A stretch of 64,000 nucleotides of DNA, from the NCBI RefSeq assembly GCF_001665835.1, contig NZ_LZSX01000088.1, positions 62,001 through 126,000 on the forward strand, written 5' to 3'. Positions 35,049 through 44,207 of the stretch are shown here, piece by piece; position 1 is the stretch's first letter; each line of letters begins with the position of its first letter. The notes under the pieces are model-generated. The model did no database searches, was not told the DNA's origin, and was given only the letters and a program-made list of their open reading frames with translations. Origin of the DNA: Mycobacterium colombiense (lineage in GTDB: Bacteria > Actinomycetota > Actinomycetes > Mycobacteriales > Mycobacteriaceae). The position numbers and the translations under genes are program-made.

Positions 35049-36020
35049 CTAACCGCGAACGCGCAGCACGACCTTTCCCTTGGCGCTGCGGTTCTCCAGG
35101 GAGGCGACGGCGGTCGCGACTTGCTCCAGCGGGTAGGTCACCGGCTCGGGCGGGGCCAGTTCCCCGGAGGTGAGTAATCGCTCGAGTCCGGCCCACTGCT
35201 CGTCCAGCGCGCCCGGATGCGTCCCCGCCCAGGCGCCCCAGCCCACGCCGACCACGTCAACGTTGTTGAGCAGCAACCGGTTTACCTTGACGGTGGGAAT
35301 CTCGCCGCCGGTGAATCCGACGACAAGCAGCCGCCCGCCGGGAGCAAGTGAACGCAGGGAGTCGGTGAACCGGTCGCCGCCGACCGGGTCGACGACGATG
35401 TCGACGCCACGGCCGTGGGTCAACTCCTTCACCGCGTCCTTGAAACCGTCGGCCAGCACCACATCCGTCGCGCCAGCCGCCGTGGCAATGTCGGCCTTGT
35501 CCTGCGTGCTGACCACGGCGATGGTGCGGGACGCGCCCAGCACCGGCGCCAGCCGCAGCGCCGAGGTCCCGATGCCTCCGGCCGCGCCGTGCACCAAAAC
35601 CGTTTCGCCGCGCTGCAGCCGGCCCCGCACGGTCAGCGCGAAGTAGACCGTCAGGTCGTTGAACAGCAGGCCGGCGCCCGCCTCGAAGCTCACGTTGTCG
35701 GGCAGCCTGAACACCCGGTCCGGTGCCAACACGGCGACTTCGGCCATGCCGCCGGACAGCATGGTGAGGCCGACGACCCGGTCACCGGCGCTGACGTGCG
35801 CGCCCTCGGGTGCGGATCGGACCACGCCGGCGATCTCGGCGCCGAGCACGAACGGCAACTCCGGGCGGTATTGGTAGAGACCCCGGGTGAGTAGGGCGTC
35901 CGGGAAGGCCACCCCGGCGGCGTGCACGTCGACGACGACCCCGTCGCCCGACGGTTCGTCGATGTCGGTCAACTCGACCGCGTCTGGACCATCGAGCCGA
36001 GTCACCTGTACCGCGCGCAT
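35049..36020 (-). CDS. fadB4: NADPH:quinone oxidoreductase, FadB4-like
   Basis: A 323-residue MDR-family oxidoreductase without the structural zinc cysteines. The nucleotide-binding region is VLVHGAAGGIGTSALRLAP (about residues 141-159), and QOR features DVHAAGVAFPDALLTRG and DPVGGDRFTDSLRSL are present. Length and proximity to the fadE23/24-like genes match Rv3141 fadB4 in H37Rv as remembered. Despite the fad name the fold is a quinone/enone reductase. Confidence 0.85.
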   Translation of the reverse strand: MRAVQVTRLDGPDAVELTDIDEPSGDGVVVDVHAAGVAFPDALLTRGLYQYRPELPFVLGAEIAGVVRSAPEGAHVSAGDRVVGLTMLSGGMAEVAVLAPDRVFRLPDNVSFEAGAGLLFNDLTVYFALTVRGRLQRGETVLVHGAAGGIGTSALRLAPVLGASRTIAVVSTQDKADIATAAGATDVVLADGFKDAVKELTHGRGVDIVVDPVGGDRFTDSLRSLAPGGRLLVVGFTGGEIPTVKVNRLLLNNVDVVGVGWGAWAGTHPGALDEQWAGLERLLTSGELAPPEPVTYPLEQVATAVASLENRSAKGKVVLRVRG

Positions 36021-36052
36021 AGCCGGACAGCCTATAGGCGGACCCGGCCCGT

Positions 36053-37051
36053 TCAGAATCCGCCTGCGACCCGCACCACGGCCCGGCCGGAGAATTTGCC
36101 GGCGCGTACCTGATCGATCACGCCGAGGACGTCTTTCACGTCGACATCGGTGACCAGCGAGTCCAACTGACGTGGCCGCAACGAATCGCCGAGCCGGGCC
36201 CACAATTCGCGGCGCGGTCCGATCGGCATCAGCACCGAGTCCATGCCCAGCAGCGCGACGCCGCGCAGGATGAAGGGCAGCACCGTCGTGTGCAGGGCCG
36301 GGCCGCCGGTGAGGCCGCTGGCCGCCACCGCGCCGCCGTAATCGACGGTGCTGAGCACGTCGGCCAGCGTCGCGCCGCCGACACAGTCCACCCCGCCGGC
36401 CCAGCGCGCCTTACCGAGCGGCCGCGGCTTGGCGTCGGGGTCCGCGGGCAGCCGGCCGATAACCTCTGCGGCACCAAGGGCTTTGAGCCGGTCGGCGGCC
36501 TCGGCTTTGCCGCTCGAGGCGACGACCTGATAGCCGGCGCTCGCCAGCAGGTCGACGCTGACCGAGCCGACGCCGCCGGTGGCTCCGGTGACGACGATGG
36601 GACCGGCGTCGGGCGTGATGCCCCAGTCGATCAGTGCCTGCACGCTCATCGCGGCGGTGAAGCCGGCCGTCCCGATCGCGGCGCCCTCGTGCGGGCTCAA
36701 CGCGCCGAGCGCCACCACCTGGTCGGCCGGCAAGCGTGCGTATTCGGCGTAACCGCCGTGGTGGCCGGTGCCGATGGCATACCCGTGGGCCAGTACCTGG
36801 TCGCCGACGGCGAAGTCGGCCGACGTCGACTCCACGACCTCACCGGTCAGGTCGATGCCCGGGACCACCGGGTAGTTGCGCACCACGCCGCCACCCGGCG
36901 TCAGCGCCAGCGCGTCTTTGTAGTTGACGCTGGAATACAGGACCCGGATGGTCACATCGCCGGGCGGCAGGTCGGAGTGGTTCAGCGTCTCGACCGACGC
37001 GGTTATCCGGTCGCCATCTTGGCGCGCGACGAGCGCGTGAAAGGTGTCCAT
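36053..37051 (-). CDS. YhdH/AcuI-like acryloyl-CoA reductase
   Basis: A 332-residue MDR-family reductase. It has VLYSSVNYKDALALTPG, PVVPGIDLTGEVVES and the cofactor loop VVTGATGGVGSVSVDLLA that identify the YhdH/AcuI branch, which reduces acrylyl-CoA or related enones with NADPH. The gene ends 32 bases before fadB4 starts, so the two may be co-transcribed. It is divergent from the aldo/keto reductase with a 22-base gap. Confidence 0.88.
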   Translation of the reverse strand: MDTFHALVARQDGDRITASVETLNHSDLPPGDVTIRVLYSSVNYKDALALTPGGGVVRNYPVVPGIDLTGEVVESTSADFAVGDQVLAHGYAIGTGHHGGYAEYARLPADQVVALGALSPHEGAAIGTAGFTAAMSVQALIDWGITPDAGPIVVTGATGGVGSVSVDLLASAGYQVVASSGKAEAADRLKALGAAEVIGRLPADPDAKPRPLGKARWAGGVDCVGGATLADVLSTVDYGGAVAASGLTGGPALHTTVLPFILRGVALLGMDSVLMPIGPRRELWARLGDSLRPRQLDSLVTDVDVKDVLGVIDQVRAGKFSGRAVVRVAGGF

Positions 37052-37073
37052 CCTTCGACGCTAACCTCACCGT

Positions 37074-37931
37074 ATGGATCCCTTTCCACTCGGTGGGTTT
37101 TCGGTCAACCGCGTCGGCTTCGGGGCCATGCAGTTGCCCGGGCCCAACGCGTTCGGTCCGCCGCGCGACCGCGACGAGGCGCTGGCCGTGCTGCGCCGCG
37201 CGGTCGAACTCGGCGTCGACCACATCGACACCTCGCAGTTTTACGGTCCCGACGTCGCCAACGAACTGATTCGTGCCGCGCTGCATCCCTATCCGCCGAA
37301 CCTGGCGCTGGTCAGCAAGGTCGGCGGGCGCCGCGACGACAAGGGCGCCTGGCTGCCGGCCGGTGCGCCGGCCGAATTGACCCGTGACATCGAAACGAAC
37401 CTGCGCAGTCTCGGCGTCGAGCGACTGGCCGTGGTCAACCTGCGCGTGTTCGACAGCGACGGCCCGGACCGGGAGTTCGATGACCAGCTCTCGGCCATGA
37501 TCGAGGCCCGCGACCGGGGATTGATCGGCGGTGTCGGGCTGAGCAATGTCAACCGCGAGCACCTGCTGCATGCCGTGGGGCGCACCGAGATCGCTTGTGT
37601 GCAAAACGCATTCAATCTGGTGCACCGGGAGTCGGCCCCGGTGCTCGAGGAGTGCGAGGCGCGGGGGATTGCCTTCGTCCCGTTCTTCCCGCTCGGTGCG
37701 GCCTTCATGTGGCCGAACCCGGTGCTCGGCCACCCGGTGGTCCGGGAGATCGCGCAGCGGCTGGAGTGCACACCGGCTCAGGTCGCGCTGGCGTGGACGC
37801 TCGGCGTGGCGCCCAACGTGCTGCTGATTCCCGGCACCTCGTCGCTGAGCCATCTGGAAGAGAACATGGACGTCGCGTCCATCGAACTGGACGACGAAGC
37901 CCGCGAGCGGCTGAACGCGATCGCTACTTGA
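37074..37931 (+). CDS. Aldo/keto reductase family protein
   Basis: A 285-residue TIM-barrel oxidoreductase. The catalytic Asp and Tyr are in HIDTSQFYGPD and the Lys in ALVSKVGG. In the usual position of the catalytic His the sequence reads VVNLRVFD, aligning an Arg where His normally stands; this occurs in a subgroup of actinobacterial members. VLLIPGTSS near the end is the NADPH phosphate site. It overlaps the next gene tail-to-tail by eight bases. Confidence 0.9.
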   Translation: MDPFPLGGFSVNRVGFGAMQLPGPNAFGPPRDRDEALAVLRRAVELGVDHIDTSQFYGPDVANELIRAALHPYPPNLALVSKVGGRRDDKGAWLPAGAPAELTRDIETNLRSLGVERLAVVNLRVFDSDGPDREFDDQLSAMIEARDRGLIGGVGLSNVNREHLLHAVGRTEIACVQNAFNLVHRESAPVLEECEARGIAFVPFFPLGAAFMWPNPVLGHPVVREIAQRLECTPAQVALAWTLGVAPNVLLIPGTSSLSHLEENMDVASIELDDEARERLNAIAT

Positions 37932-39129
37932 GCTCGGAGGAGGACAGGCCCAGTAGGCGGCGCGCGACCACCAACTGCTGAATCTGTTGCGTGCCTTCGA
38001 AGATGTCCAGGATCTTCGAGTCGCGCGCCCATTTCTCCAGCAGCAACTGCTCGGAATAGCCTGCGGTGCCTGCCAATTCGACGGTCTTGAGCGTGACGTC
38101 GGTGGCCATCCGGCCGGCCTTGGCCTTACTCATCGACGCTTCTTTGGAGTTGGGGATCTTGTTGTCGGCCTGCCACGCCGCGCGCAGCGACAGCAGATAG
38201 GCGGCCTCCCAGTCGGCTTCCATCCGCAAGAACTCCGATGCCGCCGCGCTCTGGACGTGCGAGGGCTTGTCGTAGGAGATCTCCACGCCGGCCTCGGTGA
38301 GGATCTTGCGAATCTCCTCCAGCGCGGCGCGGCCGACACCGACCGCCATCGCCGCGACGATGGGCCGGGTGTTGTCGAAGGTCTCCATCACTCCGGAAAA
38401 GCCCTTGCCCACCTCGATTTCGGGGTTGCCGAGCAGGTTGTCCTTCGGGATGCGGGCGTTGTCGAACCGGATGACCGCGGTGTCGGAACCCTTGATGCCG
38501 AGCTTGTGCTCGAGCCGTTCGACCGTGACACCGGGGTGCTCGCGCGGCACGACGAACGACTTGATCGCCGCGCGGCCCTGTGTCTTGTCGAGCGTCGCCC
38601 ACACCACGATGTGGGTGGCGCGGGATCCGGCGGTGACGAAGATCTTCTCGCCGTTGATCACGTACTCGTCGCCGTCCAGGGTGGCGGTCGTCGACACGGC
38701 CGCCGAGTCCGACCCGAAGCCGGGCTCGGTGATGGCCATCGCCGCCCACACCTTGCCCAGGCGTTGCAGCTGCTCCTGGTTGGCGACGGCGGAGATGGCC
38801 GCGTTCCCCAGCCCCTGATAGGGGACGGACAACATCATCGCCAGGTCGCCCCAGCTGGCTTCCAGCGTCTGCAGCAGTGCGGCCATGTTGGCGCCGTTGT
38901 GGTTCTTGTCCCGTTCTTCGTCCTCGCCGCCCAGCGCGTTCGCTCCCGCGAATTCGATTGACTCCGAGGCCCCTTCGAAGAGACTGAACAGCGTGTCCAG
39001 CTCGACCGGGTACGCGTGCTCCTTGAGGTCGTACTTGCGGGCGATCGGTCGCATCAACTCGGCGGCGCCCTGATGCGTCTTCGTCGTCACCGCTTGCATC
39101 TTGCGGGGAAGTTCCAGATTGATTGCCAT
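37924..39129 (-). CDS. fadE23: Acyl-CoA dehydrogenase, FadE23-like
   Basis: A 401-residue acyl-CoA dehydrogenase. Signatures are AMAITEPGFGSDSAAV, KIFVTAGSRATHIVVW and IFEGTQQIQQLVVARRL, which holds the catalytic Glu. Its length is the same as I remember for Rv3140. ATG at 39127-39129; a longer upstream frame is not supported. It forms an operon with the fadE24-like gene, and the pair may build a heteromeric dehydrogenase as in other mycobacterial fadE pairs. Confidence 0.9.
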   Translation of the reverse strand: MAINLELPRKMQAVTTKTHQGAAELMRPIARKYDLKEHAYPVELDTLFSLFEGASESIEFAGANALGGEDEERDKNHNGANMAALLQTLEASWGDLAMMLSVPYQGLGNAAISAVANQEQLQRLGKVWAAMAITEPGFGSDSAAVSTTATLDGDEYVINGEKIFVTAGSRATHIVVWATLDKTQGRAAIKSFVVPREHPGVTVERLEHKLGIKGSDTAVIRFDNARIPKDNLLGNPEIEVGKGFSGVMETFDNTRPIVAAMAVGVGRAALEEIRKILTEAGVEISYDKPSHVQSAAASEFLRMEADWEAAYLLSLRAAWQADNKIPNSKEASMSKAKAGRMATDVTLKTVELAGTAGYSEQLLLEKWARDSKILDIFEGTQQIQQLVVARRLLGLSSSELK

Positions 39130-39161
39130 GATTGAACTTTCAGTTCGAGGTGGATAACGAC

Positions 39162-40565
39162 TTAGATGACGACGACACCCTCGGCGACGCCGATGGCCCG
39201 CAGGTCGCGGTACCAGCGTTCGACCGGGTGCTCCTTCGTGTAGCCGTGGCCGCCGAGCAGCTGAACGCCGTCCAGGCCGATCTGCATGCCCTTGTCGGCG
39301 CCGAGCCGCTTGGCCAGGGCCGCCTCGCGGACGAACGGCAGGCCTTGCTCGGCCCGTGCGGCGCCGCGCCACGTGATCAGCCGCAGCCCGTCCAATTCGA
39401 TGGCGATGTTGGCGCACATGAAGGCCACCGCCTGCCGGTGAGCGATCGGCTCACCGAAGGCCTGGCGCTCCTTCACGTACGGCACGACGTAGTCGAGCAC
39501 CGCGTGGGAGGTGCCGACCGTCAGCGCCGCCCAGCCCAGCCGGGCCAGCGCGATCGCCTCGGAGTAATCCTCATCGGTCGCCTCGTCCTCACCGAGCCGG
39601 GCGCTCGGCGGCACCGTCACCCCGGACAGTTCCAGGTGGCCCAGGGCCGCCGCGCGAATCCCCATGCTCGGATCCGCTTTGACAGTAAGGCCTTTCGACG
39701 AAGACTCGACGATGAACAAGGCCGGCTTGCCGTCCAGCTGCGCGCCGACGATGAACAGCTCCGCGTCGGCGGCGGCCGGGACCAACGACTTCACCCCGTC
39801 GAGGCGGTACCCGCTCGGGGTCCGCACCGCGGTGGTCTTCAGCCGGGTGGGGTCGAAGAGCGGTTGGGGCTCGGCGATGGCCACGCACGCCTGGGGCACG
39901 TTCTCACCGGCGAACTCGGGCAGGTAGGTGGCCTGCTGATCGGCGCTGCCCCAATGGGTCAGCGCGGAGGCCACGCCCCCCGGCGCCAGCAGTGGCAGCG
40001 CCAGACCCATGTCGCCGTAGGCCAGCGCCTCGGCGACCAGCACGTTGGTCACACTGGACCGGTGCGCGGCGATGCCGTCGAAATCCTCGGGGATGTTGAT
40101 CGCGGTGATACCGAGTTCGGCGGCCTTGCTGATCAGTTCGTGCGGGTAGGTCGCCGCCTCGTCGGCGTCGTGCGCGGCGGGCCGCAGCACCTCCTCGGCG
40201 AACTCGTCGAGAGTCTCGACGATCATCTTCTGCTCGTCGTCGGGCGTCAGGTCGAAGTAGTCCTTGCCGCTGGACTTGAGCCGGGTCGGCCCGCCGCGCA
40301 GGTTCTGGATCCGCTTGAACTCGCGGGAAGAAGTGGCGGCCGTGGAGAAGACCGTCTTCGTGCCATACCCCAGAGCGCGGTTGAGCGGGTCGCGCAGCTG
40401 GTACTTGTCCAGGAACTCCTGACCGACGAGCGGGGTGATCAGCGCGATCGCGATGTCGATGCCGGTGCGCTTGTGTGGTTGCAGCCCGACCGCGGACTTG
40501 TGGTCGCGCCGTTTGACGCGGGAGCGGGCGGGTTTTGAAGTCTCTTTGGAACCGGAACCGGTCAT
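39162..40565 (-). CDS. fadE24: Acyl-CoA dehydrogenase, FadE24-like
   Basis: A 467-residue member with a basic, probably disordered N-terminus of about 60 residues before the dehydrogenase core. Core features are VAIAEPQPLFDPTRL, FGEPIAHRQAVAFMCANIA and LLGGHGYTKEHPVERWYRD. The end VAEGVVVI replaces the usual EGT-plus-Gln region, so the catalytic Glu arrangement differs from FadE23. This asymmetry fits an alpha/beta heteromer with one active site. It starts downstream of a 24-base palindrome. Confidence 0.9.
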   Translation of the reverse strand: MTGSGSKETSKPARSRVKRRDHKSAVGLQPHKRTGIDIAIALITPLVGQEFLDKYQLRDPLNRALGYGTKTVFSTAATSSREFKRIQNLRGGPTRLKSSGKDYFDLTPDDEQKMIVETLDEFAEEVLRPAAHDADEAATYPHELISKAAELGITAINIPEDFDGIAAHRSSVTNVLVAEALAYGDMGLALPLLAPGGVASALTHWGSADQQATYLPEFAGENVPQACVAIAEPQPLFDPTRLKTTAVRTPSGYRLDGVKSLVPAAADAELFIVGAQLDGKPALFIVESSSKGLTVKADPSMGIRAAALGHLELSGVTVPPSARLGEDEATDEDYSEAIALARLGWAALTVGTSHAVLDYVVPYVKERQAFGEPIAHRQAVAFMCANIAIELDGLRLITWRGAARAEQGLPFVREAALAKRLGADKGMQIGLDGVQLLGGHGYTKEHPVERWYRDLRAIGVAEGVVVI

Positions 40566-40605
40566 TTTTCAGCAGCCTCAGGTCGATGGGCAATGCGGAT
40601 AGCTC

Positions 40606-40629
40606 CGATCTTACTCCGGAGTAAGATCG
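40606..40629. promoter_or_regulatory. 24-base perfect palindrome upstream of fadE24
   Basis: CGATCTTACTCC followed immediately by its exact reverse complement. It lies 41 bases before the fadE24 start and 23 bases after hisN ends. A dyad without a loop or T-tract suits a dimeric regulator better than a terminator. The inner TTACTCCGGAGTAA resembles the style of TetR-family operators near fatty-acid genes. Which protein binds is not known. Confidence 0.65.
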
Positions 40630-40651
40630 CAGAGAACACTTGTTAACTAAT

Positions 40652-41443
40652 TCACACCCGCGGGGCCGAGAGGCTGCCCAGCACCTGCTGGTGCAGCAGG
40701 CCGTTGGTGGCCACGGCGCTGCCGTGATGGGGGCCCGCGGTGCCATCCAATGCGGTCAGCGACCCGCCCGCTTCGCGCACCAGGACGTCGAGTGCGGCGA
40801 GGTCCCACACCGAAACTTCCGGTTCGGCGGCGATATCGACCGCGCCTTCCGCGAGCAGGCAGTAGGACAGAAAGTCGCCGAAGGCGCGCACCCGCCACAC
40901 CGCGTCGGTCAGCGCGATGAACTGGTCCCGCACCCCGAGTTGCGCCCACCCGGACAGGCTGGAGAACGAAAGGCTGGCCGAATTGAGTTGTGCCACTGAG
41001 GAAACCGAGAGCCGACGCGCGGGCGCACCGTTGACCGTGACGAAGGCGCCCCGGGTGTGCGCAGCCCACCACCGGCGTTGCAATGCCGGGGCACTGACGA
41101 CACCGACGGCGGGGACACCGTCTTGTAGCAGTGCGATCAGGGTGGCCCACACCGGCACCCCGCGCACGAAGTTCTTGGTGCCGTCGATCGGGTCGATGAT
41201 CCATTGACGTCCGGTGAAGGTGGTGTCGCCGCCGAACTCTTCGCCGACAATGCTGTCGTCCGGCCGTTCGCGCCCGAGCACCTCGCGCAGTTCGGTTTCC
41301 ACCGCGCGATCGGCGTCGGTCACCGGCGTCAGGTCGGGTTTGGTGTCGATGCGCAGGTCCAGCGCGCCGAAGCGGGCGGACGTCAATGTGTCTGCGCGGT
41401 CGGCCAGCGTGAGCGCCAGCGCCAGATCGCCGGTGCGATTCAT
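40652..41443 (-). CDS. hisN: Histidinol-phosphatase, inositol-monophosphatase family
   Basis: A 263-residue Mg-dependent, lithium-sensitive-type phosphatase. The metal motifs are IVGEEFGG, IIDPIDGTKNFVRG and VWDLAALDVLVREAGG. It corresponds by position and length to Rv3137, known as the HisN histidinol-phosphatase of mycobacteria, which removes phosphate from L-histidinol phosphate in histidine synthesis. The last codons read SLSAPRV. Confidence 0.88.
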   Translation of the reverse strand: MNRTGDLALALTLADRADTLTSARFGALDLRIDTKPDLTPVTDADRAVETELREVLGRERPDDSIVGEEFGGDTTFTGRQWIIDPIDGTKNFVRGVPVWATLIALLQDGVPAVGVVSAPALQRRWWAAHTRGAFVTVNGAPARRLSVSSVAQLNSASLSFSSLSGWAQLGVRDQFIALTDAVWRVRAFGDFLSYCLLAEGAVDIAAEPEVSVWDLAALDVLVREAGGSLTALDGTAGPHHGSAVATNGLLHQQVLGSLSAPRV

Positions 41444-41476
41444 GACGCAGTCTTATCACGGACCTACCATGGCGTC

Positions 41477-41836
41477 GTGTGGGAATTCGGACTGCTGCTC
41501 CTGCTGGTGGCGATATTGGGGGTATTTCTTGTTCAGCGGTTCGTCCCGCGCGGTCCCCGCGGTGAGCTGCTGAGCGGCACGCTGCTGGTGACGGGGATAA
41601 GCCCCCGACCCGACGCCACCGGTGAGCAGTTCGTGACCATCGCCGGCGTGATCAACGGGCCCACCGTCAACGAGCACGCGGTGTATCAGCGGATGGCCGT
41701 GGACGTGAATCAATGGCCGACCATCGGCCAGCTGTTCCCGGTGGTGTATTCGCCGAAGAATCCGGACAACTGGAAGTTCGCTCCCGCGGTACCGCCGCCT
41801 GGGCCGCCCGAGTCGCCGCAGCCCCCAACGAGCTGA
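41477..41836 (+). CDS. Small membrane-anchored hypothetical protein
   Basis: A 119-residue protein with one N-terminal membrane helix (FGLLLLLVAILGVFLV) followed by a small domain containing VAQPTVNE-like beta strands and VVYSPKNPDNWKFAP, and a Pro-rich end. The GTG at 41477 is the start that places the helix at the N-terminus; there is 33 bases between it and the divergent hisN. A similar short gene sits near PPE51 in H37Rv from memory. Function unknown. Confidence 0.7.
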   Translation: MWEFGLLLLLVAILGVFLVQRFVPRGPRGELLSGTLLVTGISPRPDATGEQFVTIAGVINGPTVNEHAVYQRMAVDVNQWPTIGQLFPVVYSPKNPDNWKFAPAVPPPGPPESPQPPTS

Positions 41837-41844
41837 GTTTGGTG

Positions 41845-42948
41845 TCAACCGGCCGCGGGTGGGCGCGTCATCACCGTGATCCGCCTGCCGTAGCGCGGGA
41901 CCACCAGCGCTGCCCGTCTGACCGTCCCGCCCGGGATCCCGGGGATGCCGGGCGTCCCGGATCCGGGCCGGGCGACCGCGTCGCTCGCCGTCAGGTCGGA
42001 CCAGCCGCCGCCCGGCAATGCCGCGACTTGGTTGCCGGTCGCGCTGGCCCAGCCGGTGGGCACCGACATCGGGCCGATCCGTTCGGCACGCGCCAGCACC
42101 GCGTTGACGTTGCCCAGTCCCGACGTCGCGCCGCTGAGCGCGGGAGCCTTGGGCAGCGCGGCCGGGACCGCGCCCAGGGTCGGCAGAATCCCTAAGTTCT
42201 TGTCGGCCTGGATGATTCCGGCAGTAGTCCCCTCGGCAGTGAAAATGGATCTGAATGTGGTCTGGGCGCCCTGAATGGTGTCAAGGATTCGGAAGAGTCC
42301 CGACGACGAATTGGAAGCCGAGGAATTCACCACCACCACCTGCGATCCCGGGTCCGTACCCGAGTTCGAGGCGTTCGCGGCAGCTTGCGCGACGGCGTCC
42401 TGCTGCGCCGTCACCCCATCGGTGGTGGTGGTCTGGCGCGGGGAGGAGAACGGCGAGAACTGGACCGCCGCAGTAGAACTGGCGGAATACCCGTACATCG
42501 CTGCGGCATCCTGAGCCCAGTATTCGGCGTACTGGGCTTCGGTGGCCGCGATGGCCGCGGTGTTCTGGCCGAAGAAGTTCGTTGCCACCAGCGTGGCCAG
42601 TTGAGTGCGGTTGGCCGCGACCGCGGGCGGGGGCACGGTCATGGCATGCGCCAGCTCGTAGGCCGCGGCGGCCGCCCGAGCCTGCATGGCCGTCTGCTGT
42701 GCACCCTCGGCGGTCGAGTACAGCCACGCCACATAGGGCGCCGCACTCGCCGCCATCGCGCCGGCCGCGGGCCCGTGCCAGAACAAGCCGGTCAGGCCGG
42801 ACAGCACCGATTCGTACACCGCGGCTGTGATGCCGAGCTCGGCCGACAGTGAGTCCCAGGTTGCCGCGGCAGCCAGCAGCGAGCCCGACCCGGGGCCCGC
42901 GTACATCCGGCCAGAGTTCATCTCTGGTGGAAGAAAGCCGAATTCCAT
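41845..42948 (-). CDS. PPE family protein, SVP subgroup (PPE51-like)
   Basis: A 367-residue PPE protein. The PPE motif is FLPPEMNSGRM (residues 5-15), and the WxG turn is FWHGPAAG. The N-terminal 180 residues are the four-helix PPE domain. The SVP motif MSVPTGWA lies near residue 300, and the C-terminus VPRYGRRITVMTRPPAAG is characteristic of the group. PPE proteins are exported by ESX systems; PPE51-type proteins have been linked to nutrient uptake. Likely cell surface. Confidence 0.92.
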   Translation of the reverse strand: MEFGFLPPEMNSGRMYAGPGSGSLLAAAATWDSLSAELGITAAVYESVLSGLTGLFWHGPAAGAMAASAAPYVAWLYSTAEGAQQTAMQARAAAAAYELAHAMTVPPPAVAANRTQLATLVATNFFGQNTAAIAATEAQYAEYWAQDAAAMYGYSASSTAAVQFSPFSSPRQTTTTDGVTAQQDAVAQAAANASNSGTDPGSQVVVVNSSASNSSSGLFRILDTIQGAQTTFRSIFTAEGTTAGIIQADKNLGILPTLGAVPAALPKAPALSGATSGLGNVNAVLARAERIGPMSVPTGWASATGNQVAALPGGGWSDLTASDAVARPGSGTPGIPGIPGGTVRRAALVVPRYGRRITVMTRPPAAG

Positions 42949-43040
42949 TGTCTTACAGCTCTAAAAGCTGCGTGAAGCGAAACTGCTTGCGGCGAAAGGT
43001 TCGTCCTATGACCGGCAGCAGTTGGCCCAGTGGCGGCACG

Positions 43041-44207
43041 TCACCCGGCGGCTGGCGGGCGTGGCATCACGGTGAGCCGCACGCCGTAGCGTGGCGGGAC
43101 TCCCGCTCCGGCCGATCGCGCGGCACCGCCGCCCGGCATGCCGGGGTACCCGGGATACCCGGACGCCATCGGCTCCTCGGTCCCCGGAATCGTGGTGAAG
43201 CCCGCGGGTTCCAGCGGCGAGATATGGGTGCTCGTGGGCGCGGCCCAGCTTGCGGGGACCGACATCGGCCCGATCGTGCCGGCGTGCGAGAGGGTCGCGG
43301 TGACGTTGCCCAAGCCACCGCCGAGGCCTGCCGTCGCGCCGCGGAGTGCGGGCGCCGCGATCGCGGGAGCGAGATTGGCCGCGGCCGCCCCGGGCTTGGC
43401 CAGGATGCCCAAATTGTTTTCCGCCCCGATGATGCCGGACACGAACTGCTCCATGTTGTAGGGAGCGCTGAAGCCGAGGCCTGTCCCCTGAATCGCGTCG
43501 AGGACACGGAAGGCGTTGTTGCCCGAGCTCGTTGTCGATGCGTCCAGGTAGTAGACGTCCCCCGTTCCCGAATTCGGTTGCTGCGTGGTCAGCGGTGAAA
43601 ACATCTGCGCAGCAGCCTTATTCACACTCGCGTTGGTGTTGGCCGTGGCCACGGCCGCGTTCTGGGCGTTCACGCCGGATTCGGTGGTGGATTTGTTCGC
43701 GGTGACGAACCGGGGCAACTGCGTCGTCGCCGCCGTCGACGACGCCGAGTAGCCGGCCATGGCGGCGGCGTCCTGCGCCCAAAAGTCGGAGTACTGCGCC
43801 TCGGTGTCGGCGATGGCAGCGGTGTTCTGCCCCACGATGTTCGTCGCCACCAGCGTTGCCAGCAGCGCACGGTTGGCGGTGATTACCGGCGGCGGCACGG
43901 TCATCGCATACGCCTGCTCGTAGGCCGCCGCGGCCGTCCGCGCCTGCATGGCCGTCTGCTTCGTCTGCTCGGCGGTCGCTTGCAGCCAACCCATGTAGCG
44001 GGCGGCCGAATACGCCATCGACTCGGCGGCGGGGCCGCGCCACTGCAGGTTCAGGCCCGCGAGCACCGATTCGTAGGACTCGGCGGTGGAGGCCAGCTCG
44101 GCCGACAGCGCGTCCCAGCTTCCGGCGGCGGCTAACAGCGAGGCCAATCCGGGGCCGGTGTACATCCGGGCCGAATTGATTTCGGGTGGAACAAAAGCCC
44201 AATCCAT
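43041..44207 (-). CDS. PPE family protein, SVP subgroup (paralogue)
   Basis: A 388-residue PPE protein closely related to the neighbouring one. FVPPEINSARM, QWRGPAAESM, the SVP motif MSVPASWAA and the ending RYGVRLTVMPRPPAAG are all present. A Gly/Pro/Tyr-rich stretch (GYPGYPGMPGGGA) precedes the end. The gene lies 92 bases upstream of the other PPE gene on the same strand, so the pair arose by tandem duplication. Probable ESX-5 substrate. Confidence 0.92.
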   Translation of the reverse strand: MDWAFVPPEINSARMYTGPGLASLLAAAGSWDALSAELASTAESYESVLAGLNLQWRGPAAESMAYSAARYMGWLQATAEQTKQTAMQARTAAAAYEQAYAMTVPPPVITANRALLATLVATNIVGQNTAAIADTEAQYSDFWAQDAAAMAGYSASSTAATTQLPRFVTANKSTTESGVNAQNAAVATANTNASVNKAAAQMFSPLTTQQPNSGTGDVYYLDASTTSSGNNAFRVLDAIQGTGLGFSAPYNMEQFVSGIIGAENNLGILAKPGAAAANLAPAIAAPALRGATAGLGGGLGNVTATLSHAGTIGPMSVPASWAAPTSTHISPLEPAGFTTIPGTEEPMASGYPGYPGMPGGGAARSAGAGVPPRYGVRLTVMPRPPAAG

